Source: a bacterium SCSIO 12643 (GTDB taxonomy: Bacteria > Bacteroidota > Bacteroidia > Flavobacteriales_G > Salibacteraceae). From it: a stretch of 64,000 nucleotides of DNA. The stretch covers positions 62,001 to 126,000 of the forward strand of contig CP073750.1 in NCBI GenBank assembly GCA_024398135.1. The letters are read 5' to 3'. Positions 51,716-61,500 of the stretch are shown here, in pieces. The position numbers and the translations under genes were made by a program. Under the pieces are notes generated by a model. It saw only the letters and a program-made list of their open reading frames with translations. It was not told the origin of the DNA and made no database searches. The first letter of the stretch is position 1. Every line of letters begins with the position of its first letter.

Positions 51716-53626
51716 TTACCTTACAAATCGCAATGGTTGCTTCCAGTCCGGATGTACAATAAAATACATCCCAGCAGGTAAATCCTCAACATTCACCAAC
51801 CACTTTCCACTTTGTTCAGTCCAATTCAGTTCAATTTTATTTCCAGTAACATCATACACATAACAATCGGAAATGTCAGATTGTACATGCACATTAGAAA
51901 TCTGTAAGACATCAATTACCGGATTTGGATATAATGACGGTGTCATTTTAAGATGATCCATTGATTCATCACTTAAAACGATTTCGGAATTTCTCATCAC
52001 CAACCATCGCTCCGGGTCCACTTGAATAAAACCAATTGGTTGATCCCATGTAAAATTAAACCACTGGTTATTTATGGTATTATCAAATGTAATTGACGTA
52101 TCCGAATTTTGACTTAGGAATTTAAGTTCTACCGGCATTTCAAAGAAATCCACCGAACTATGTGTGGTTACCTGACTTATTTCAACAGAGTAATTGGGCT
52201 GACTCCCTGCCAATACTATCTTATAAATAGGATAACCTTCTCCAAAATACCAATCATTAAAGAATTCTGTTAAATCCTTATTACTAGCTGCTTCAAGATG
52301 TCCTTTTAGATCATTGGTGGTTACGAAACCAAAATGAAATTGGGGGTCATTCAGGTAATTTCTTAACCCTTGAAAGAAATCATCATCTCCTAATTTCCAT
52401 CGCAACATGTGCAATAGCATCGCTCCTTTGTTATAGGTTAATCTTGAACTAAACAATCTTCCAAAGTTCAAAGTATCAGTAACAAAAACGCTTCCTCCAT
52501 TCTGGGAAGTAATATTACCTATTTTACTGCTCTTCCAACTAGACCAGGCTAAATCACTTTTTTCAAATTCATTATACAACCCAGTTAAATAAGTCGCGAA
52601 ACCTTCATTTAGCCAAAGCTCTTCCCATGAACGACATGTTACAAAATTCCCAAACCACTGATGCGCCAATTCATGTGCAATTAGATCATCATCGAATGAA
52701 CCCATAGTCGACATCGTCTGGTGCTCCATTCCTCCTCCAATACTACTTTCGGCATGACCATATTTTTCTTCGTGGAAAGGATATGGTGTAAATAGTGAAT
52801 CAAAAAGATCGAAATAGTCCGCAATATTTTCGTTTTGTGCTTCAGCATAAGCCAAATGCTCCGGATATACATAATTCAATACTGGAAATGAATCACTTCC
52901 AAACGGGATGTATTTAGTAAACTCCACATAATTGGTGACCGCTAATGAAACCAAATACGGAACTACTGGATATCTATGTTCCCAATAATATGTCACATCA
53001 TTTCCTACTGTATCAATATGCGTTAATATCCCCTGGGTTCCTGGTACATTACCTAATGAGGTGGTAATCTGAATGTCTAATGAATCTATTTTATCATTGA
53101 GGCCATCTTTACATGGCCACCAGTTTGAAGCTCCATATGGTTGCGAAATGGTCCAAATCTCAGGAATATTATTTCCATGTAATGAATTCACATACGAACC
53201 TGATGGATCTCCTTGATAGAATATGGTGATTGAATCTGTAGTATTTGGAAGCAAAGGTCCGGAAAGAACTATAACTACAGTACCATCTCCAGGGCGAATT
53301 GGAGTCAGTTGAGTTCCATGATATAGAATCGAATCTACCATTAAGTCATCACTCATATCAAAATACAAATGGTTAATTGTATGTTGATTGACCTTAAAAT
53401 AAGTTTGAACGCTTCCACTAATGGTATCATTTCCAGGATAGACATTCCAATGAATATCATGATACAAAACATCCACACTATCAGACAATGTAGCTACTCG
53501 TTCAGACCTTTGCATCGCTATATTTCTTTCAGATTTTACCAAAGCATCGAGTTTTGAAGCTGAATTATACTGTCCTTGAACAATAGAACCTAAAAGAATA
53601 AAAATGCTGAAAAAATAAAACTTCAT
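51716..53626 (-). CDS. M1 family aminopeptidase with T9SS sorting domain
   Basis: 636 residues from the ATG at 53626, which gives a signal peptide ending in VQGQ (about residue 19); a GTG 18 codons earlier is unlikely. Zinc site H318-E-L-A-H322 with Glu341 in the following NEGFATY (HExxH-x18-E) is intact. The GGMEH motif near residue 300 (exopeptidase signature) is present. The last ~75 residues, from SLYPNPVIDVLQI to FRFVR-like ending, are a type A T9SS sorting domain, so the enzyme is exported across the outer membrane. It removes N-terminal residues from peptides outside the cell. Confidence 0.93.
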   Translation of the reverse strand: MKFYFFSIFILLGSIVQGQYNSASKLDALVKSERNIAMQRSERVATLSDSVDVLYHDIHWNVYPGNDTISGSVQTYFKVNQHTINHLYFDMSDDLMVDSILYHGTQLTPIRPGDGTVVIVLSGPLLPNTTDSITIFYQGDPSGSYVNSLHGNNIPEIWTISQPYGASNWWPCKDGLNDKIDSLDIQITTSLGNVPGTQGILTHIDTVGNDVTYYWEHRYPVVPYLVSLAVTNYVEFTKYIPFGSDSFPVLNYVYPEHLAYAEAQNENIADYFDLFDSLFTPYPFHEEKYGHAESSIGGGMEHQTMSTMGSFDDDLIAHELAHQWFGNFVTCRSWEELWLNEGFATYLTGLYNEFEKSDLAWSSWKSSKIGNITSQNGGSVFVTDTLNFGRLFSSRLTYNKGAMLLHMLRWKLGDDDFFQGLRNYLNDPQFHFGFVTTNDLKGHLEAASNKDLTEFFNDWYFGEGYPIYKIVLAGSQPNYSVEISQVTTHSSVDFFEMPVELKFLSQNSDTSITFDNTINNQWFNFTWDQPIGFIQVDPERWLVMRNSEIVLSDESMDHLKMTPSLYPNPVIDVLQISNVHVQSDISDCYVYDVTGNKIELNWTEQSGKWLVNVEDLPAGMYFIVHPDWKQPLRFVR

Positions 53627-53688
53627 ATAGCAGAAAATTGTTTTGACCGTAGCGTCAACATTGAAATCACATGTATACACGTGTAAAT

Positions 53689-55443
53689 CTAAGCTTTGGT
53701 AAACTGAAGTTCAAATAATTTTTGATATACACCATCCTGTTCTAATAATTCCTGATGATGGCCCTGCTCCACTATTTCACCCTGATCCATTACAATGATC
53801 TGATCTGCCTTTTGAATGGTAGCCAAACGATGGGCTATGATAATCGAAGTTCTACCTTTTGTTAAGATGTTAATGGCATTCTGAATCAATCGTTCGGTTT
53901 CGGTATCCACAGAAGATGTAGCTTCATCCAAAATTAAAATCCTTGGATTGTAAACATATGCACGAATAAATGCGATCAATTGTCTTTGACCTGAAGATAA
54001 CATTCCTCCTCTTTCCTGAACATTGAAGTCATATCCTCCAGGAAGTTTTGAAATAAACTCGTGGGCACCAACCGCTTTAGAAGCCGCCACAATTTCTTCT
54101 TTGGTAATATCCGGATTTCTTAATGAGATATTATTTAAAATCGAATCAGAAAACAAAAAGACATCCTGCAACACTACACCTACGACCATTCGAAGTTCAT
54201 CCAGTTTATAATCTCGTACCGAAACACCATCTATACTAATCTCTCCTTTCTGATATTCGTAAAACCTTCCAATCAGATTAATCACAGAACTCTTACCCGC
54301 TCCAGTTGCACCAACAAAGGCCAGAGTCTGACTTTGTTCAACAGTGAAACTTATATTCCTTAAAATCCAGTTTTCATCGATATAGGCAAACCATACATTT
54401 TTAAACTCAATACGTCCGGAAACCTCCATTGCGGAATGCTCTCCCTTTTTCACAATTTCAGCATCAGTATCCAGAACTTTAAAGACACGTTCACTGGCTA
54501 CCATTCCCATTTGTAAAGTATTGAACTTATCCGCCAATTGTCGAATCGGTCTATACAACATATTGATGTATAAAATAAAAGCCATTAAGGTACCCAAAGT
54601 CGTACGATCGGAAATCACATCACCGGCACCCCACCAAACCAGTAATGCCAGTGAAATAGCACTTAAGACTTCAACCACCGGAAAGAATACAGAATTCGCC
54701 CATACCGTACGAATATTAGCTTGTGCATGCTGATAATTGATTTTTTCGAATGCTGCCAATTCTTGCTCTTCTCTGTTGAATACCTGAACGACATTCATTC
54801 CGGTTAAATGCTCCTGTACAAATGTGTTTAGATTAGATATTGCTGCACGCACATCCTGAAAGGCTTTTTTGATATAGTTTTTAAACCAGTAAGTCGCAAT
54901 AAACAAAATAGGCATGGGCAATAAAACCGCTATCGTCAGTCTCCAGTCTTCATAAATCATGAATCCTACAACGACTACCAGTTTTAAGATGTCACCTATT
55001 ATGATCAGAATCCCCTGTGAAAATATATCTGCGATCGTTTCAATATCGGAAACCACTCTGGTTACTAAAGTTCCGATTGGAGTTCTATCAAAGTATTGCA
55101 GTTTAAAATTGTTGATCTTCTTATAGATGTCTACCCGAATATCTTTGATCACGGTCTGACCAATCCAATTCGCCATGTAAGTTTGGGTAAATTGTAAAAT
55201 GGCTTCTAAAACCAATAATGAAACCAATAGCAAAGTGACATTCAAAAGCATAGTTTCGTTCGGAACCAAAATATAATTATCAACCGCATGTTGAATTAAG
55301 AATGGTCGAATGGGAGCTAATAAAGCCAGAATAATCACGAGAACTCCTGTCAAAATGAATGTTCCTTTATAGGGTAAAACATAATCCAAAACACGCTTTA
55401 ATAGCTTTAGATCAAATACATTTCCCGATACTCCTTTTGACAT
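53689..55443 (-). CDS. MsbA-type ABC exporter, fused permease and ATPase (second copy)
   Basis: 584 residues with a six-helix membrane domain (to about 310) and ATPase domain. Walker A GATGAGKSS (near 375), signature LSSGQRQL, Walker B ILILDEATSSVD and switch IAHRLAT are complete. The signature has LSSGQ in place of LSGGQ, a common conservative variant. Same family as the exporter at 1478-3214 but clearly a separate paralogue. The substrate is unknown. It has its own start (ATG) with a 150-base gap to the adhesin gene and a 62-base gap to the peptidase gene. Confidence 0.9.
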   Translation of the reverse strand: MSKGVSGNVFDLKLLKRVLDYVLPYKGTFILTGVLVIILALLAPIRPFLIQHAVDNYILVPNETMLLNVTLLLVSLLVLEAILQFTQTYMANWIGQTVIKDIRVDIYKKINNFKLQYFDRTPIGTLVTRVVSDIETIADIFSQGILIIIGDILKLVVVVGFMIYEDWRLTIAVLLPMPILFIATYWFKNYIKKAFQDVRAAISNLNTFVQEHLTGMNVVQVFNREEQELAAFEKINYQHAQANIRTVWANSVFFPVVEVLSAISLALLVWWGAGDVISDRTTLGTLMAFILYINMLYRPIRQLADKFNTLQMGMVASERVFKVLDTDAEIVKKGEHSAMEVSGRIEFKNVWFAYIDENWILRNISFTVEQSQTLAFVGATGAGKSSVINLIGRFYEYQKGEISIDGVSVRDYKLDELRMVVGVVLQDVFLFSDSILNNISLRNPDITKEEIVAASKAVGAHEFISKLPGGYDFNVQERGGMLSSGQRQLIAFIRAYVYNPRILILDEATSSVDTETERLIQNAINILTKGRTSIIIAHRLATIQKADQIIVMDQGEIVEQGHHQELLEQDGVYQKLFELQFTKA

Positions 55444-55546
55444 CTATTGATTTATCCAGTTAATTTTAGGAAAGCAAATTTGGCGTATTTATTTTACTTA
55501 ATACATATCCTTTGATATAATAAATTGTTATTGAATCTAAACAAAA

Positions 55547-55571
55547 AGGCAGTGTGAAATCCACACTGCCT
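55547..55571 (-). terminator. Intrinsic terminator of the repeat-adhesin gene
   Basis: A 10-bp perfect stem AGGCAGTGTG/CACACTGCCT with a 5-base loop is followed by T residues on the minus strand, 23 bases after the stop codon. Confidence 0.9.
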
Positions 55572-55593
55572 CTAACTTGATTCTTTATTCTAC

Positions 55594-58500
55594 TTAGTTA
55601 ATGATCAGTTTTTCATAAGTTACATTTCCTTCACTCTTCAGTGCTATCGTGTAAACTCCAGTACTTAATCTATTTGATTCATTAAACTGAGTTGAAATGA
55701 TCTCATCTGCTTCTACATAACCATCAAAAATCACATCTACCATATTTCCTGCAAAGTCATATAGTACAATGGTCATTTGAGAAGAATTTCTTACTGAGAA
55801 CTCTACTGTAAACTCACCGTTTGATGGATTAGGATATACACTTTTTGAAATTAGATTTACTTCAGCCTTGTTTACGCCACTGCTTAAAGTAATTCCATCT
55901 TCATCACCTCCATTTTCACTGTTATTTCCATATCCTCGGTAATCGTTTCTATTGCAAACTCCTCCTCCAGTTTTCAGAGTTACACCTCCAGAAGCGGTAC
56001 AGCCATTCGCATCAGTAACGGTTACCACATATGTTCCGGTACACAATCCACTGATGTCATCTGTGTTATCACCATTGCTCCAGGAATACGTATAAGGTCC
56101 TGTTCCACCTTGCATGTAATTGAAATTAATATATCCATTACATGAATACTGTGTGGTAGGATTGTAAGCAGTAAACTGACCTTTCATTTTTGAAGGCTCC
56201 GCAACATTAATAGAAACTACTTTAGAACAACCTGCTGCATCTGTTACAGTCACATCATAATCTCCGGCACATACACCTTGAACATCCTGAGTTGTTGCTC
56301 CATTTGACCAATTGTAAGTATAAGGTGCTGTTCCTCCATTTACTGTTAAATCAATTGCTCCATCACATAATGGATTCTCATCACAATCGAACTTAAAGTT
56401 CCCAACACCACCAGAGTTTTTATAATAGATCACTAATTTCTTCACTCCTGATGCATTCATTGTAATGGTTTGAATAGATCCATCTCCCATATTCACGATG
56501 TTCTTAGATACAATTAAGTTATTATTCGCATCATAAGCTTTTGCTGTTCCGTAAGGTCCTCCATCTTTATCGATAAAGTCAAATGAAATCACCTTTCTTG
56601 TTTTCACAAATGTGAAAGTAATCTTACCTCCGTATCTTGTATCATCAGGTAGGTCATAAAGTCCATCATTATTATTATCTACATTGTTTTCCGGGAAGAT
56701 TAGGATGTTTCCTTGATCCACCTCTAAATCAGAATCTCTGGTATTTGACAAGTCAGTATCAAAAATGATCAAATCATGTAATGAACCTGAGTTCGCTACA
56801 CTTGTTAATGTAAATCCAAGTGAATTATAATTTCCTGACATTACTTCTCCGTTACTGTAGTTCGATAAATCAAACTCACAACTTGTATTTGCTGAGTTAC
56901 AGCTGTTATCCGTAACCACATTTGAAACCTGAATTGCATTTGGCTCAGTAATTACAACTTGTTTATACGCTTTACATCCATTTACATCGGTTACCGTCAC
57001 AGTATATGTCCCTGCATCTAAACTATTCACTGTAGCTCCTGATCTTCCATGTGACCAGCTATACGTAAACGGTCCAACTCCACTAGTCGCAGATACCGTT
57101 GCACTACCATCAGAAGAACCATTACATGTTACATCACTTTGAGCCACAATGCTTGCTGTAATACCATTGTTAATTGTAATCGTAATCCAGTTAGATTCTC
57201 CAATATATCTTGAACAATTGCTTCTTCTTGCACATCTTCTGAATTTAGTTGTTTGTGAAACCACTCCTGGATCATATGACGGTCCATTTGCACCTGGTAT
57301 CACGGTCTGAGCCTGGCCAGGTATTTTTTTCAACCAAACATATTCTAAGGTTCCTACACCACCTGACGGTAAACTTACACTTGTAATTGGTGCCGGATCG
57401 AAACTTCCACAGTTAGACTGTGCTCCTGTGATCACACCTGCACTCGTTACATTACAACACATTGTTGCAATTGAACCACTTTCAGTTGCTGTACATCCAT
57501 TCGCATCTGTTACCGTTACACTGTATGTTCCAGGTGACAAGTTATTTACAGTAGCAGTAGTTTCGCCATTACTCCAGCTATAAGTATACGGAGCAGTACC
57601 AGAGGTTATTACTACATTAGCTGATCCATCATTTAAGTTTGCAGCACAAGTCCCCTGAGTCGTCTGAACTGTTACAGTTACACCACCATGAACAGTCATT
57701 GTAATCCAATTGGTTTCTCCAACATACGTAGTACAGTTACTTCTTCTCGCACATCTTCTATACTTAGTTGTTTGTGTAATCATTCCCGGATCATAAGTCG
57801 GTCCATTTGCACCTGGTATCACAGTATATGATTGACCTGGTAATTTCTTTAACCAGATATACTCTATTGTTCCCACACCACCTGCTGGTAAACTTACACT
57901 TGTAATTGGTGCCGGGTCAAAACTTCCACAGTTTGATTGTGCTCCTGTAATTGCTCCTGCGCTGGTTACATTACAACACATTGTCGCTATAGTGTTACTA
58001 CCTGTTGCTGTACATCCATTGGCATCCGTTACTGTTACTGAATATGTTCCTGGTACCAGACTATTAATTGTTGATCCTGTTGAACCGTTTGACCATGCAT
58101 ATGTAAATGGTGCTGTTCCTCCTGATACAACTGTATTCATACTTCCGTTGGCTAAGTTACCTCCACAAGTCGCTTGTGTGGCCTGAACTGTCGCACTTAA
58201 TGCAGTCGGCTCTGTAATCGTTACTTGTGTACTTCCAGTACATCCATTTACATCTGTTACAGTCACTGAATATGTTCCTGCTGATAAATTACTCAATGTA
58301 GCTGTAGTACCACCATTACTCCAAGCATATGTAAATGGAGCACTTCCTGTTGCATTTACTGTAGCATTTCCATTTGAAGCTCCGTTACACATTACATTAC
58401 TATAAGAAACAATATTTGCGGTTACACCACCATGAACAGTCATTGTAATCCAATTGGTTTCTCCAACATACGTAGTACAGTTGCTTCTTCTCGCACATCT

Positions 58501-61500
58501 TCTATACTTAGTTGTTTGTGTAATCACTCCCGGATCATAAGTCGGTCCATTTGCACCTGGTATCACAGTATATGATTGACCTGGTAATTTCTTTAACCAG
58601 ATATACTCTATTGTTCCCACACCACCTGCGGGTAAGCTTACACTTGTAATTGGTGCCGGATCAAAACTTCCACAGTTAGACTGTGCTCCGGTAATTGCTC
58701 CTGCACTGGTTACATTACAACACATTGTCGCAATGGTGTTACTTCCTGTCGCAGTACATCCGTTCGCATCCGTTACTGTTACACTGTACGTTCCAGGTAC
58801 CAGACTATTAATGGTTGATCCTGTTGATCCGTTTGACCATGCATAGGTAAATGGTGCTGTTCCACCGGTTACTAATGTGTTCATGCTTCCATTTGCCAAG
58901 TTACCGCCACAAGTTGCTTGGGTAGCTTGAACTGTTGCACTTAATACATTCGGTTCAGTAATCGTTACTGAACTTGTACTCGTTGCACCATTAGCATCAG
59001 TTACTGTTACACTGTATGTTCCTGCAGCCAATCCGTTGATAGTTGAAGTTGAAGCTCCATTTGACCATGCGTATGAGTAAGGAGTTACTGCTCCGCTTGC
59101 ACTTGCTGTTGCTGATCCATTAGCATTTCCGTTACAATCTACATTGTTGTTTACTACTGCTGTAGAAGTCAATGCGGTTGGTTCTGTTACCGTTGATGTC
59201 GCTACTGCGGTACATCCATTTGCATCAGTTACAGTCACTGTATATGTTCCTGCTGTTAGACCTGAGATTGTTGCAGTCGTTGCTCCAGTGTTCCATGCAT
59301 AAGTATATGCTGGGGTTCCTCCGTTTGCTGATGCTGCTACTTCTCCGTTAGAGCCTCCGTTGATTAATACGTTTGCGTTTACCACGCTTGATGCGGTTAA
59401 TGCTGTCGGCTCAGTGATTGTTACTGAACTTGTGCTTGTTGCTCCGTTCGCATCTGTTACAGTTACACTGTATGTTCCTGCTGATAGTCCGTTAATTGTA
59501 GCCGTTGAAGCTCCGTTTGACCATGCGTAAGTATAAGGAGTTACTGCGCCACTTGCTGATGCTGTTGCTGATCCGTTCGCATTACCATTACAATCTACAT
59601 TGTTGTTTACTACTGCTGTAGAAGTCAATGCACTTGGCTCTGTTACTGTTGAACTCGCTACTGCGGTACATCCATTTGCATCTGTTACAGTCACTGTATA
59701 TGTTCCTGCTGTTAGACCTGAGATTGTTGAAGTTGTTGCTCCGGTTGACCATGCATAAGTGTATGCTGGTGTTCCTCCATTGGCACTTGCTGCTACTTCT
59801 CCGTTTGATCCTCCGTTGATCAACACATTCGCATTTACTACGCTTGATGCGGTTAATGCTGTTGGCTCGGTAATCGTTACTGAGTTTGTTGATGTTGCTC
59901 CGTTAGCATCTGTTACAGTTACTGTATATGTTCCTGCTGCCAGGTTTGTAATCGTAGCTGTTGTTGCCCCATTTGACCATGCATAGGTGTATGGAGTTAC
60001 TGCTCCGCTTGCTGATGCTGTTGCTGAACCATTTGCATTACCATTACAATCTACATTGTTGTTTACTACTGCTGTAGAAGTCAATGCACTTGGCTCTGTT
60101 ACTGTTGATGTTGCTACTGCGGTACATCCATTTGCATCGGTTACTGTTACTGTATATGTTCCTGCTATTAGGTTTGTGATCGTAGCTGTTGTTGCTCCGG
60201 TTGACCATGCATAAGAGTATGCTGGGGTTCCTCCGTTTGCACTTGCTGCTACTTCACCGTTTGAGCCTCCATTGATTAACACGTTTGCATTTACAGTTGA
60301 TGCTGCTACTAGTACGGTTGGCTCTGTGATCGTTACTGAACTTGTACTTGTTGCTCCGTTCGCATCTGTTACAGTCACTGTGTATGTGCCAGCAGCTAAT
60401 CCATTGATTGTTGAAGTCGAAGCTCCATTTGACCATGCATATGAGTAAGGAGTTACTGCTCCGCTTGCTGATGCTGTTGCTGATCCGTTCGCATTTCCGT
60501 TACAATCTACATTGTTATTTACTACTGCTGTAGAAGTCAATGCCGTTGGCTCTGTTACTGTTGAACTCGCTACTACGGTACATCCATTTGCATCGGTTAC
60601 TGTTACTGTATATGTTCCTGCTGTCAAGTTAGAGATTGTTGAAGTTGTCGCTCCGGTTGACCATGCATAAGTGTATGCTGGTGTTCCTCCATTGGCACTT
60701 GCTGCTACTTCTCCGTTTGATCCTCCGTTGATCAACACATTCGCATTTACTACGCTTGATGCGGTTAATGCTGTCGGCTCGGTAATCGTTACTGAGTTTG
60801 TTGATGTTGCTCCGTTAGCATCTGTTACAGTTACACTGTATGTTCCTGCAGATAGTCCGTTAATCGTTGATGTTGTTGATCCGTTTGACCATGCATATGA
60901 GTAAGGAGTTACTGCGCCACTTGCTGATGCTGTTGCTGAACCATTTGCATTACCGTTACAATCTACATTGTTGTTTACTACTGCTGTAGAAGTCAATGCG
61001 GTTGGCTCTGTTACTGTTGATGTCGCTACTGCGGTACATCCATTTGCATCGGTTACTGTTACTGTATATGTTCCTGCTGTCAAGTTAGAGATTGTTGAAG
61101 TCGTTGCTCCGGTGTTCCATGCATATGTGTATGCTGGGGTTCCGCCATTTGCACTTGCTGCTACTTCTCCATTTGATCCTCCGTTGATTAACACATTCGC
61201 ATTTACTACGCTTGATGCGGTTAATGCTGTTGGCTCTGTGATCGTTACTGAGTTTGTACTTGTCGCTCCGTTCGCATCTGTTACAGTTACACTGTATGTT
61301 CCTGCTGCAAGGTTTGTGATTGTAGCTGTTGTTGAGCCGTTTGACCATGCATATGTATAAGGAGTTACTGCTCCGCTTGCACTTACTGTTGCTGATCCGT
61401 TCGCATTTCCGTTACAATCTACATTGTTGTTTACTACTGCACTTGATGTCAATGCGGTTGGCTCTGTTACTGTTGATGTTGATACCGCAGTACATCCATT